Assembly: GCA_934561395.1 (NCBI GenBank)
Contig: CAKTGF010000001.1
Span: 248,001-312,000 of the forward strand
Length of the DNA stretch: 64,000 bases
DNA from: an uncultured Eubacterium sp.
GTDB taxonomy: Bacteria; Bacillota; Clostridia; Oscillospirales; Acutalibacteraceae
Direction: 5' to 3'
Made by a program: the position numbers and the translations under genes
The notes under the pieces: model-generated
What the model was told of the DNA's origin: nothing
Seen by the model: only the letters and a program-made list of their open reading frames with translations
Database searches by the model: none
Part shown: positions 25,401 through 34,538 of the stretch, in pieces
Layout of the letters: every line of letters begins with the position of its first letter
How positions within the stretch are numbered: the stretch's first letter is position 1

Positions 25401-25409
25401 ATACCTTTT

Positions 25410-27989
25410 TTATTTTTTTGCCGATTTTTTAGCGGTTGATTTTTTCTCTGCCTGCTTTTTAGTTGCGGGCTTTTTTTCATCCGCTTTCTTGTCGGCAGTC
25501 TTTTTTGCCGCTGCCTTTTTGGCAGGCTTTTCTGCCTTCGGAGCCATAGGCGCAGCCTTTTTTGAGGTCTTAGGCGCCTCCTCCTTAAACTGAACCGGCT
25601 TTGTGTGCCAAATATAATCGGCATAATCCATTATCGAGCGGTCGGCAGAGAAAACACCTGCGCCGCTGATGTTCATAAGCGACATTTTTGCAAATGCCTC
25701 CTTATCGGCATAAGCCTTTGAAACAGTCCTTTGCGCCTTTTGATAATCTGCAAAATCAGCAAGAGCCATATATGGGTCTGAATTTGTAAGTGAAGACACA
25801 ATTTCGTCAAAATGCTTTCCGTTAACGCCGTTTCTGATAAAGTCAATGGCATTTTTAAGCACCTCGTTATTGTTAATATAGCCCTGAGGATAGTAGCCAC
25901 TCCTCTTAAGCTGCTCAACCTCCGGTGTTTTCATACCGAAGATGAAAATGTTTTCATCCCCTACGGCGTTGTGAATTTCAACATTTGCGCCGTCCAAAGT
26001 GCCAAGGGTAACTGCGCCGTTAAGCATAAGTTTCATGTTACCTGTGCCCGATGCCTCGGTGCCTGCAAGTGAAATTTGCTCGCTTACATCTGCGGCAGGC
26101 ATAAGCACCTCTGCCAAGGATACATTATAATCCTCAACAAAAACAACCTTAAGCTTATCGTTAACATCAGGGTCGTTGTTAATAACCTTTGAAAGTGCGT
26201 CAATAAGCTCAATAATCTTTTTAGCCATAAAGTAGCCGGGTGCAGCCTTTGATGCAAAAATGTATGTTTTCGGCTGATAATCGGCATTTGGGTTTGCCTT
26301 AAGCATTTGATACTCCGCAATAATGTTCAAAACATTAAGCTGCTGCCTCTTATACTCGTGAAGGCGCTTAACCTGAACATCAAAAATAGAATCGGGGTTA
26401 ATATCAATGCCGTTTCTCTTTTTAATTTCCTTTGCAAAGCGAACCTTGTTGTTGTGCTTAATCTCTGCAAGCTTTGCAAGAACTTTTTTATCATCCTTAA
26501 ACTCACGGAGTTTTAAAAGTTCATCCGACTTTGTAATAAAACCGTCGCCGATAAGCTCTGTAATATAAGCTGTAAGCTCAGGGTTTGCCTGGCAAATCCA
26601 TCTTCTAAATGCAATGCCGTTTGTAACATTGCAGAATTTTTCAGGTGTAAGGGTGTAGAAATCGTTAAATACGGTGTTCTTAAGAATTTCGGAATGAAGA
26701 GCGGAAACGCCGTTAACGCTGTGTGAGCCTGCAACGCAAAGGTTTGCCATGCGAACAACGCCTGACGAAACAATTGCCATGCGCTCAACCTTGTCTGCAT
26801 CCCCTGTGGCAGACCAAACATAAGCCCTAAAGCGATTATCAATTTCCTTAGTGATTTGATAAATACGGGGAAGAAGCCTTGAATAAAGCTCCTCGCTCCA
26901 GCACTCAAGCGCCTCTTTCATAACAGTGTGGTTGGTATAAGCCACTGTTCTTGTTACTATTGACCAAGCGTCATCCCAGCCGTAGCCGCACTCGTCAAGC
27001 ATAATACGCATAAGCTCGGGGATTGCCATTGTTGGGTGTGTGTCGTTAATATGAATTGCAACCTTATCCGGCAGGTTATCAAGAGTGCCGTATTTTGTAA
27101 GGTGGCGCTGAATAATATCCTGAATTGATGCCGAAACAAGGAAATATTGCTGACGAAGCCTTAATGACTTACCCTCGGGTGAGTTATCCGCAGGGTAAAG
27201 AATTTTGGAAATAGCCTCAGCCATAGCCGATTGTTCCATAGCCTTAATGTATGAGCCTTGGTTAAACAAAGCCATATCAAGCTCCGGCTTTTTGGAGGCC
27301 CAAAGTCTGAGCCTTGCAACGCCCTTGCCCTTACCTGAAACATACATATCGTAAGGGATAGCGGTAACAACATTTGCATCTCTGTGGTTTACATGATGAT
27401 AGTCGCCGTCCCAGCTGTCCTCAATCCAGCCCTCAAACTTAACCTCGCAGGCACGCTCCTCACGGGGAACAAGCCATACATCGCCGCCGGGCAACCAAAA
27501 ATCGGGCAGCTCTGTTTGCCAGCCGTCAACAAGCTTTTGCTTGAAGATACCTGCTTCATAACGGATTGAGTAGCCCATTGACTGAAAACCGTTTGTAGCT
27601 AGGCCGTCAAGGTAGCAGGCAGCAAGTCTGCCCAAGCCGCCGTTGCCGAGGCCTGCGTCAGGCTCTTTTTCATAAAGTTTTTCAAGCTTAACGCCCATTG
27701 ATGAAAGGGCAGAATCAAAAACCTCGGTCAAGCCAAGGTTATAAAGGTTGTTTTTTAATGAACGGCCCATTAAAAACTCCATGCAAAGGTAGTAAACCTG
27801 CTTGGAATCCTGGCCGTCGGCAGTGTGCCTAAACTCGCTGTTCATCTCTGTTAAACGGTCCCTGATAATTATTGAAACCGCCTTATAAAACTGTTCGTCT
27901 GTAGCATCCTTCGGAGATACGCCGAAGAAATGAGAAAGTTTGTCTGTAATAAGTTTTTTTGCTTGTGAAGCAGACATTGCATTTTTCAT
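25410..27989 (-). CDS. glgP: Glycogen/starch phosphorylase with a lysine-rich C-terminal tail
   Basis: 859 residues. It cleaves alpha-1,4-glucan with phosphate to give glucose 1-phosphate. GT35 features: GLGNGGLGRLAACYLD near the start, the PLP-lysine region EASGTGNMKLMLNGA, and TLDGANVEI. The catalytic protein ends at about residue 801 (YADYIWHTKPVQF). Residues 802-859 are an added tail of Lys-Ala-Pro repeats (AKKAAAKKTADKK and similar), with 22 Lys in 58 positions, resembling histone H1-like tails; typical phosphorylases stop at about 800-815. GGAGG precedes the ATG and a consensus promoter is visible. The GH13 gene downstream probably belongs to the same transcript. Confidence 0.95.
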   Translation of the reverse strand: MKNAMSASQAKKLITDKLSHFFGVSPKDATDEQFYKAVSIIIRDRLTEMNSEFRHTADGQDSKQVYYLCMEFLMGRSLKNNLYNLGLTEVFDSALSSMGVKLEKLYEKEPDAGLGNGGLGRLAACYLDGLATNGFQSMGYSIRYEAGIFKQKLVDGWQTELPDFWLPGGDVWLVPREERACEVKFEGWIEDSWDGDYHHVNHRDANVVTAIPYDMYVSGKGKGVARLRLWASKKPELDMALFNQGSYIKAMEQSAMAEAISKILYPADNSPEGKSLRLRQQYFLVSASIQDIIQRHLTKYGTLDNLPDKVAIHINDTHPTMAIPELMRIMLDECGYGWDDAWSIVTRTVAYTNHTVMKEALECWSEELYSRLLPRIYQITKEIDNRFRAYVWSATGDADKVERMAIVSSGVVRMANLCVAGSHSVNGVSALHSEILKNTVFNDFYTLTPEKFCNVTNGIAFRRWICQANPELTAYITELIGDGFITKSDELLKLREFKDDKKVLAKLAEIKHNNKVRFAKEIKKRNGIDINPDSIFDVQVKRLHEYKRQQLNVLNIIAEYQMLKANPNADYQPKTYIFASKAAPGYFMAKKIIELIDALSKVINNDPDVNDKLKVVFVEDYNVSLAEVLMPAADVSEQISLAGTEASGTGNMKLMLNGAVTLGTLDGANVEIHNAVGDENIFIFGMKTPEVEQLKRSGYYPQGYINNNEVLKNAIDFIRNGVNGKHFDEIVSSLTNSDPYMALADFADYQKAQRTVSKAYADKEAFAKMSLMNISGAGVFSADRSIMDYADYIWHTKPVQFKEEAPKTSKKAAPMAPKAEKPAKKAAAKKTADKKADEKKPATKKQAEKKSTAKKSAKK

Positions 27990-28044
27990 ACAATTCCTCC
28001 AAAAATAATTTGAAAATCGTTGATAATTTTTATTTGTTTTGTGT

Positions 28045-28073
28045 ATTATACACTAAAATTCAAGTTTGTGCAA
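28045..28073 (-). promoter_or_regulatory. Sigma-A promoter of glgP
   Basis: On the minus strand: -35 TTGCAC, 17-base spacer, -10 TATAAT. Confidence 0.75.
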
Positions 28074-28096
28074 CACATAGGGAATAATAATTATAA

Positions 28097-29521
28097 TTAT
28101 TTAGAGCTTTTCAAAAATCTATTAATCAAAAGCATTGCCAATTCCTTTAAGGTCTTATAGTTAATTGCAAGCATTGCTGCACACATAACAGCCTCAAGGG
28201 CATACATAACAATGCCTGTTTTCATTAAAATCAGCACTGCCGATTGTGCGGCAAGAATTAATACCTCCAAAATCATAACAGGCACGCTGAAATTGATTTT
28301 AACATACTTTCTTGTGTTGATTGCCCTTGTAACAAAAACAACAACAAATGCACAAACAGTTGCTACCGCCGCACCGGTTGCGCCGATTTGGGGAATAAGC
28401 AAAAGGTTGAGCACAATGTTTGTTATTGCCCCTGCAAGAGCCGTAACCATGCCCATAACCGTCTTTTTTGACGCCATATAAACAGAGGCAAGGAAATTTA
28501 CAAAACATGAAAGGGAGGTTGAAATAATAAGAATGGGCACATATTCCCATGATGAATAATAGCTGCTGCTTACAAGTATTTTGGTTATAATTTGGCAGAA
28601 CAAAATAAGCCCCGACGCTGCGGCAAACACGCCGCCGGAGTAAACCCTGAATACCTTTGTAAAGAAATCCGCCTTATCCTTGTTATCATATTCGTCAACG
28701 GCGGAAAGCTGCCATGCGTCAATGAATATTGAGGAAAACATAATAATAAAGTTGGGGATTTTTGAGGCGGCAGTGTAAAGGCCGTTTGCCTCGCTGCCGA
28801 TAAAATATGTTACCATATATCTGTCTGAAACATTGATAACCCACCAAAGAATAATGCTGGGCATCATAGGTATTGAATATTTGAGCATTTCAGCTGTAAT
28901 GCCCTTGCCTATGCCCTTAAATTTAACAAATCGCCAAAGCTTGCAGGTAACAAAAAGAAAAATAATTGAGCAGGCGTCACTTGCAATAACCGCAAGAATG
29001 TAGCCTGTAACACCCCAATGCAACGGACCCAGGAACAAAAGGTTAAAAACCAGAGTGGTTGCCGTGGCAATAATACCGTCAACTGCAAAGATTTTAACAT
29101 GGCCGCAGCCACGAACAAACTGCTGGCAAAGCTGACGGCTGCCCGAAACAAGCACAAATAAATATATTAATACAATATAGTCGCCCAAATTAAAATCGTT
29201 AATCTTTATTATATTGATTAACGGCGCAAACAGCAAAAACACAACAAAACCCAAGGCCGTTGTTCTTATACCTACGGAAAATACATCCCTTTTGTCCGCC
29301 GCCTTATCAAGGGCAAACCTTAAGCAGGCACTGTTAACCTGCAAAAAAACTATAGGTATTAAAACATTTGCCGTTTGCTGAACCAAATCGGCGGCACCGT
29401 AGTCCCCTGCAACCATCATACGGGTTACAAAAGGCATAAGCAAAAAGCTTAAAACCTTTGATGAAAATGTGCCGATTGCAAAAATAATAGTATTTGTCGC
29501 TAACTTTTTATACTTATCCAA
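28097..29521 (-). CDS. Polysaccharide / lipid-linked oligosaccharide flippase (MOP superfamily)
   Basis: 474 residues with about fourteen membrane helices, the layout of Wzx/RfbX-like exporters in the MOP superfamily. The opening NTIIFAIGTFSSKVLSFLLMPFVTR and mid-protein LKYSIPMMPSIILWWV are typical. It likely moves an undecaprenyl-linked sugar unit to the outer face during cell-surface polymer synthesis. Last gene of the proB-proA-DUF5050-like run, 21 bases after its neighbour. No terminator is obvious before the glgP promoter. The sugar handled is unknown; MurJ-like lipid II export cannot be excluded but is less likely. Confidence 0.87.
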   Translation of the reverse strand: MDKYKKLATNTIIFAIGTFSSKVLSFLLMPFVTRMMVAGDYGAADLVQQTANVLIPIVFLQVNSACLRFALDKAADKRDVFSVGIRTTALGFVVFLLFAPLINIIKINDFNLGDYIVLIYLFVLVSGSRQLCQQFVRGCGHVKIFAVDGIIATATTLVFNLLFLGPLHWGVTGYILAVIASDACSIIFLFVTCKLWRFVKFKGIGKGITAEMLKYSIPMMPSIILWWVINVSDRYMVTYFIGSEANGLYTAASKIPNFIIMFSSIFIDAWQLSAVDEYDNKDKADFFTKVFRVYSGGVFAAASGLILFCQIITKILVSSSYYSSWEYVPILIISTSLSCFVNFLASVYMASKKTVMGMVTALAGAITNIVLNLLLIPQIGATGAAVATVCAFVVVFVTRAINTRKYVKINFSVPVMILEVLILAAQSAVLILMKTGIVMYALEAVMCAAMLAINYKTLKELAMLLINRFLKSSK

Positions 29522-29542
29522 AATTTATATCCTCGTTATTTT

Positions 29543-30847
29543 TTAATATGACCAGCCCGAGCCGCTGAATTTCATAACATTGGTTGAGGCCGTAAGCATG
29601 GAGCTTGCGCTGTAAACCCTTGTGCTGTCCTCTTTTTTACCGATAACAAAATCATACTCTGCGCCGTGGAAGGGCTTTAAGCTGTTTTCATCCCCTGCCG
29701 AGGGAATTGTGAGCATGGTTTTTTCCTGTTCGTTGTTCATATTAAACTCGCAGAGTTTATAATTGCCGTCCTGCTGCTTAGTGAACAGAACCCTGTTCAT
29801 ATCAACAATGGCATAGTCATCGGTTAAAGCCTTTTCCACAAGACTTACGGTTTTATCACTGCCGAATTTTTGGCGGCATAAATCATAGGTGCCGTCATTC
29901 TGCTTTTGGTAGTAATACATAAAGCCGTTTTCAATATAAAGCTTTAATATTTCTCCGTTTGCAGTTGCCTGCCTGAAATAATTAACCTCGCCAGTTTCGG
30001 TTTCGGCATAATAATATTCAACCTTTTTATTATCGCCGCTAACGGTAAAAAATACACCGTTTAACGATATTCCCGCAAAACGCATTGCTCCCGAATCGGA
30101 AGTATAAAGCACCTTTGGATTTTGGTCGGTAAGGTTCATAACGCAAAGGGAGTTTGTTTTGGTTATGTAGTAAACGCTTTGGTCATAAACATAGGCAAAC
30201 TTAACCCCCTCTGCCAGGGCAGTTGATTTTGATTCGCCCTTTTTAAGTTTGCAAAGGTTGCCGTTGCCCTCGTTAATAAAGTAAAGATACTCGCCCCTTA
30301 AATTAAGGCTTGAAAGGTCGCTTTTTGAATGGTAAAAACAGGTGTATTCCTCGGTGGTGGGGTTAAATCTGTAAATTCCCTTGCCTGAAACAATATGGTA
30401 TTCGTATGTCATATCGGTTGAAACCAAGCCGCCGTTAAGCAGGTTGCCCAAGGAATTGCCCTGTATTGAATGGTTAAAATCAAACTCGCTGAAATCCAAA
30501 TAATCAACCATTTCCGGTTCGTCGCTCTCAGGTTCGGCGTTATCGTCGGTCGGTCGGGTACTGCTTTCGGCAGGGGGATTTGTCTGCTCCTCTCCCGAAG
30601 GTGTACCGCCGTTATCCTTTGTGCCTATGCTGTCAACCAATTTAGCAATTTCATTTGGCACAAGGGTTTTCAAATCCATATCGGGATTGCCGATTTTAAC
30701 AGTTACAAAAAAGGTAGCAAAGCCCAGCACCAACAGCCCCAAAACTGTGAAAAAAGCCTTTAAAGCCTTTTTCCTTTTTCTCTTTTTGCGCCTTTGATTT
30801 CTTATTATGTCTAAATCACTGTCGAAATATGAATTATTGTTTGCCAT
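29543..30847 (-). CDS. Membrane-anchored DUF5050-like beta-propeller protein
   Basis: 434 residues. A short cytoplasmic N-terminus with a very basic stretch (RRKKRKRKKALK) precedes one membrane helix (about 27-50). A Ser/Pro/Glu-rich linker follows (about 75-115), then an extracytoplasmic domain (about 125-434) of repeated short strands such as GKGIYRFNPTTEEYTCFY, GEYLYFINEGNG and QSVYYITKTNSL. This repeat style resembles DUF5050/prolow-density-receptor-like propellers common in Clostridia; function unknown. Its ATG overlaps the proA stop by one base (TAATG), implying coupled translation. Confidence 0.7.
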   Translation of the reverse strand: MANNNSYFDSDLDIIRNQRRKKRKRKKALKAFFTVLGLLVLGFATFFVTVKIGNPDMDLKTLVPNEIAKLVDSIGTKDNGGTPSGEEQTNPPAESSTRPTDDNAEPESDEPEMVDYLDFSEFDFNHSIQGNSLGNLLNGGLVSTDMTYEYHIVSGKGIYRFNPTTEEYTCFYHSKSDLSSLNLRGEYLYFINEGNGNLCKLKKGESKSTALAEGVKFAYVYDQSVYYITKTNSLCVMNLTDQNPKVLYTSDSGAMRFAGISLNGVFFTVSGDNKKVEYYYAETETGEVNYFRQATANGEILKLYIENGFMYYYQKQNDGTYDLCRQKFGSDKTVSLVEKALTDDYAIVDMNRVLFTKQQDGNYKLCEFNMNNEQEKTMLTIPSAGDENSLKPFHGAEYDFVIGKKEDSTRVYSASSMLTASTNVMKFSGSGWSY

Positions 30848-32097
30848 TATCTAACTTGTCCGTCTCCGTAAATAAGATATTTTGTAGATGTTAATGCGCC
30901 AAGACCCATGGGGCCCCTTGCATGGAGTTTTTGGGTTGAAATGCCGATTTCCGCACCCAGCCCGAACTCGCCTCCGTCGGTAAACCTGGTTGAGGCGTTA
31001 ACATAAACCGACGATGAATCGATGCATCTCATAAATCTTTGAGCGTTTTCGTCATTCGATGTAATAATCGACTCGCTGTGACCTGTTGAATGTTCGTTAA
31101 TATGCATAATTGCCTCGTCAACGCTGTCAACGGTTTTAACACTGATAATATAATCAAGGTATTCGGTGTAAAAATCTTCCTCTGTCGCAGGGTTAATATC
31201 CGGGCACGCCTTAACAGCTCTTTCGTCCCCACGGATTTCAACATTTTTACTGTCAAGCAACGCCTTAATCGCAGGCAGCGCCTTATTGATTATACCGCTG
31301 TGGATAACAAGGCTTTCGCAAGCGTTGCAAACACCGATACGCTGGGTTTTTGCATTAAATATTATTTTTGCAGCCATATCAATATCTGCGCTTTCGTCAA
31401 CATAAATATGGCAGTTGCCCGAGCCGGTTTCAATAACAGGCACTGTTGAATTTTCAACAACAGCCTTAATTAAGCCCTTGCCGCCCCTGGGAATTAAGCA
31501 ATCAAGATATTCTGTAAGCTGCATCATTTCGTTTGCCGATGAGCGGTCGGTGTTTTCAACAAGCTGAATAACATCCTTGGGGAAACCCACGCTTTCAAGG
31601 GCGTTTCTCATAGCCTCGGCAATTGCTTTGTTGGAGTTGATAGCCTCTTTACCGCCACGAAGAATAACCGCATTGCCGCTTTTAAGGCAAAGAGCGGCAG
31701 CATCGGCGGTAACATTGGGCCTTGCCTCATAAATAATGCCGATAATGCCGATTGGCACCGTAATTTTTTTTATCAAAAGGCCGTTGTCCTTTTTATACTC
31801 GTAAACCACCTTGCCGCATTCATCATCAAGGGCGGCAACCTGCCTTACACCATCGGCAATGCCGTCAATGCGTTCGGCGTTAAGCATTAATCTGTCAAGC
31901 AGGCCTTGGCTCATATTGTTTGCAACGCCGTTTTCCAAATCAATTTTGTTTGCCGCAATAATTGCCGCTTTATTGCTTGAAAGACCGTCGGCAATAGCTG
32001 ACAATGCCTTATTTTTATCTTCTGTTGTAATTTGTGAAAGAAAAATTTGTGTTGCCTTTGCGTTTTTTCCTAATTCAGTTAAAGTCATATCATTCAC
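30847..32097 (-). CDS. proA: Gamma-glutamyl phosphate reductase
   Basis: 416 residues, full length. It reduces glutamyl 5-phosphate to glutamate semialdehyde in proline synthesis, using NADPH. Aldehyde-dehydrogenase-fold markers: IYEARPNVTADAAALCLKSG, ILRGGKEA, the Cys region RIGVCNACESLVIH and the end ARGPMGLGALTSTKY. The start overlaps proB by 8 bases. Confidence 0.97.
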   Translation of the reverse strand: MNDMTLTELGKNAKATQIFLSQITTEDKNKALSAIADGLSSNKAAIIAANKIDLENGVANNMSQGLLDRLMLNAERIDGIADGVRQVAALDDECGKVVYEYKKDNGLLIKKITVPIGIIGIIYEARPNVTADAAALCLKSGNAVILRGGKEAINSNKAIAEAMRNALESVGFPKDVIQLVENTDRSSANEMMQLTEYLDCLIPRGGKGLIKAVVENSTVPVIETGSGNCHIYVDESADIDMAAKIIFNAKTQRIGVCNACESLVIHSGIINKALPAIKALLDSKNVEIRGDERAVKACPDINPATEEDFYTEYLDYIISVKTVDSVDEAIMHINEHSTGHSESIITSNDENAQRFMRCIDSSSVYVNASTRFTDGGEFGLGAEIGISTQKLHARGPMGLGALTSTKYLIYGDGQVR

Positions 32098-32875
32098 CTT
32101 TAGCTAAAAATTTTGTTCCGATTTGTTCGCCGTTTAAAATTTTGTAAATATCGGTGGGTTTTTGTCCGTTCATAATAATAACGGGTATGCCCTTGTCGGT
32201 TGCGATTTTTGCCGCCTTGATTTTTGTTGCAAAGCCCCCTGTGCCCTTTTCGCCTGCACCGCCTGCAACAGCCACAATTTCAGGTGTTATTTTTTCAACC
32301 ACGCTGATTAACCTTGCATCTTTGTTTTCGCTGGGGTTAGAGTCATAAAGGCCGTCGGTATCCGTTAAAAGCACCAGCAAGTCGGCGTCAATAAGGGTTG
32401 CCACATTTGCAGACAGGCGGTCGTTATCGCCGTTGTGCAGCTCCTCAATTGAAACGCTGTCGTTTTCATTAACAATGGGGATTGAGCCGTATTCTATAAG
32501 CTGGTTAAAGGTATCAATCAAATGGTGCCTGCCGTCATCACGCTTTAGGGCGTCGCTTGTAAACAAAAGCTGCGACACAACAATGCCGTATTCGCTGAAG
32601 AATTTATCATACAAAAACATAAGCTCGCTTTGACCTATTGCGGCGGCAGCCTGCAAGCCCTTTGTTGTTTTTGGCTTTGATTTTAAGCCCAGCTTGGTGT
32701 AGCCGATACCGATTGCACCTGAGGAAACCAAAACGATTTCATGCCCCATATTATGCAAATCCGAAAGCACGGACACAAGCTTTGCCATTCTTGCAATATT
32801 TGTTTTGCCCGTTTGGTGGGTTAAGGTGGAGGTGCCCACCTTTACAATAATTCTTTTTTTTGCAAAATCCGCCAT
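32090..32875 (-). CDS. proB: Glutamate 5-kinase, short form without PUA domain
   Basis: 261 residues of amino-acid-kinase fold: VKVGTSTLTH, VSSGAIGIGYTKLG, NENDSVSIEE, LLTDTDGLYDSNP and GTGGFATKIKAAKIA. It phosphorylates glutamate, the first step of proline synthesis. The C-terminal PUA domain of the 367-residue E. coli enzyme is missing, as in many Firmicutes. Proline feedback is expected to act through the kinase domain. Promoter at 32909-32937. Confidence 0.96.
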   Translation of the reverse strand: MADFAKKRIIVKVGTSTLTHQTGKTNIARMAKLVSVLSDLHNMGHEIVLVSSGAIGIGYTKLGLKSKPKTTKGLQAAAAIGQSELMFLYDKFFSEYGIVVSQLLFTSDALKRDDGRHHLIDTFNQLIEYGSIPIVNENDSVSIEELHNGDNDRLSANVATLIDADLLVLLTDTDGLYDSNPSENKDARLISVVEKITPEIVAVAGGAGEKGTGGFATKIKAAKIATDKGIPVIIMNGQKPTDIYKILNGEQIGTKFLAKGE

Positions 32876-32908
32876 AATAACACTACCCCATTATTATAAT
32901 TAAGTCAC

Positions 32909-32937
32909 ATTATAACACAGTATATCTCTTTAAACAA
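32909..32937 (-). promoter_or_regulatory. Sigma-A promoter of proBA
   Basis: On the minus strand: -35 TTGTTT, 17-base spacer, -10 TATAAT. Confidence 0.7.
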
Positions 32938-33007
32938 GTAATCAAGCAAAGAAATGCCTGCAATTATACATAAAAAATGAATATAATTTCAAAATTTGGT
33001 AACAATA

Positions 33008-33067
33008 GCCTTGAACTGCTAAGCAGTTACAAATATACATCGTAACAGAAAGGCAATGTGAATTATT
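33008..33067 (+). promoter_or_regulatory. Structured 5' leader of ypeB (shared leader motif, instance 3)
   Basis: GCCT (33008-33011) can pair with AGGC (33051-33054). Inside lie a CTG-CTAAG-CAG hairpin (33016-33026) and a GTTAC/GTAAC stem (33026-33030 with 33042-33046). The 3' side is GAAAGGCAATGTGAATTATT and then the ATG, matching the lipase and lipoprotein leaders in order and spacing. A possible -10 TATAAT lies upstream at 32982-32987, but no good -35 was found. Confidence 0.45.
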
Positions 33068-34396
33068 ATGACAAAAAGAACTAATGTTAGAATAATTTCA
33101 TACATCGTAACATTACTTGCTATTTTGATAGTATCGGTATTAATTAACATACGGGATGTAAACAGCTATAAAAACCAGCTGGAGTTGAATTACCAACAGT
33201 CCCTCACGGAGCTTTCGGAGTGCCTTGATGTAATCAACACCGATTTAACCAAAACCCTTTACTCAAATTCCTCAGGGGAAATATACGATTTAAGCAGGGA
33301 TTTGTATGCCCAGTGCGCCACGGCTAAAAATGCTATCAGCCGCCTGCCGGTTTCGCAAATGGAGCTGGAAAACGCATACAGATTTTTAAGCCAATCCGGC
33401 GATTACGCCCAGTATGTGGGCGGCAAAATTGAGGCAGGAGAAGAAATAACCGCCAACGAGCACAAAAATTTGTATGTTCTCTTGGGCTACGCTCAAAAGT
33501 TTTCTGATGCGGCAAGCGATATGGTAAAAATCGTTGAGGCAGGGGGCAAAATAACCAACGGCGAGGTTTCAAACACCAAGGAAATTAATGTAAGCGCTCT
33601 TTCAAACAGTTTTTCGGTAAGCGCAACCACCTTTGAGGATTTCCCCACCCTGCTGTATGACGGCCCCTTTTCTGACCAGGTGTTAAATAAAAAATCCCAG
33701 CTTGTAAGCAAGGCGCCGGTAACCGATAAGGAAAGCGCACTTAAAATTGCCGCAAAAGCCTTGGGGGTTAACACCGATAAGGTCAGCTATTCCGAGGATG
33801 AGCAGTCAAAAATTCCCTGCTACACCTTCCAATGTGCAAGGTATATCGTTTCGGTTACAAAGCAGGGCGGCTATATTAAAAGCATAATTTATTCCGGCAA
33901 TATCAGCGAAAGCTCAATTACCGAGGATAATGCAGTCAGCCTTGCAAGGGAGTATTTATCGGCAATAGGCTACAAAAATATGGAGCCCTGCTACAAGGTC
34001 ACTGACAATAACATTTGCACCGTTTGCTTTGCATATTGCGAAAACGGAGTTTATTATTACAGCGATTTAATAAAGTGCGGCATTTCACTTGAGGACGGCA
34101 GCATCGCCTCCCTTGACGCAAGCACCTATTTAACCAACCACACCGACCGAGAAAAGTTTGACGCCAAGCTCACAGCGGAGCAGTGCAAAACCAAAGTGTC
34201 AAAATATTTAACAGTTAACTCAATTAAAAAATGTGTTATTCCAAAATCAAGCGGCGCAGAGGTTCAGTGCTACGAGTTTGCCTGCACAAGCAAGGAAACC
34301 GGCGAGGACGCATTAATTTATATCAACGCTCAAAACGCAAATGAGGAAGAAATTAAACTAATGCTCTACACCGATAACGGCACGCTTGTAAAATAA
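33068..34396 (+). CDS. ypeB: Germination protein YpeB
   Basis: 442 residues. An uncleaved N-terminal membrane helix (about 9-27, SYIVTLLAILIVSVLINI) is followed by a helical region with RLPVSQMELENAYRFLSQSGDY, the YpeB hallmark, and by C-terminal PepSY-type repeats (about 220-440). In Bacillus, YpeB sits in the spore inner membrane/cortex region and is needed to hold the lytic enzyme SleB. Here sleB is not adjacent: the upstream neighbour is proB on the other strand and the downstream gene is a small lipoprotein. Plus-strand orientation sets it apart from the neighbouring metabolic genes. Confidence 0.92.
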   Translation: MTKRTNVRIISYIVTLLAILIVSVLINIRDVNSYKNQLELNYQQSLTELSECLDVINTDLTKTLYSNSSGEIYDLSRDLYAQCATAKNAISRLPVSQMELENAYRFLSQSGDYAQYVGGKIEAGEEITANEHKNLYVLLGYAQKFSDAASDMVKIVEAGGKITNGEVSNTKEINVSALSNSFSVSATTFEDFPTLLYDGPFSDQVLNKKSQLVSKAPVTDKESALKIAAKALGVNTDKVSYSEDEQSKIPCYTFQCARYIVSVTKQGGYIKSIIYSGNISESSITEDNAVSLAREYLSAIGYKNMEPCYKVTDNNICTVCFAYCENGVYYYSDLIKCGISLEDGSIASLDASTYLTNHTDREKFDAKLTAEQCKTKVSKYLTVNSIKKCVIPKSSGAEVQCYEFACTSKETGEDALIYINAQNANEEEIKLMLYTDNGTLVK

Positions 34397-34467
34397 ATGT
34401 ATAAATATTGTAATTACGGTTACAATATCATAAAGAAAGAATGCAAGGGTGCATTCGTCTTAAATAC

Positions 34468-34538
34468 GCCTTATCCGGCTACAATAGGGCGTATGTATTA
34501 TAAGTAATATTTGTAGCCGGAAAGGCTATGGAATTAAA
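34468..34538 (+). promoter_or_regulatory. Structured 5' leader of the small lipoprotein gene (shared leader motif, instance 2)
   Basis: GCCT (34468-34471) can pair with AGGC (34523-34526); CCGGCTACAA (34475-34484) pairs perfectly with TTGTAGCCGG (34511-34520). The 3' side is GAAAGGCTATGGAATTAAA, then the ATG. The inner stem differs from the lipase leader on both sides while pairing is kept, which argues for selection on structure. A GAATGC/GCATTC hairpin precedes it (34438-34456). Confidence 0.5.
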
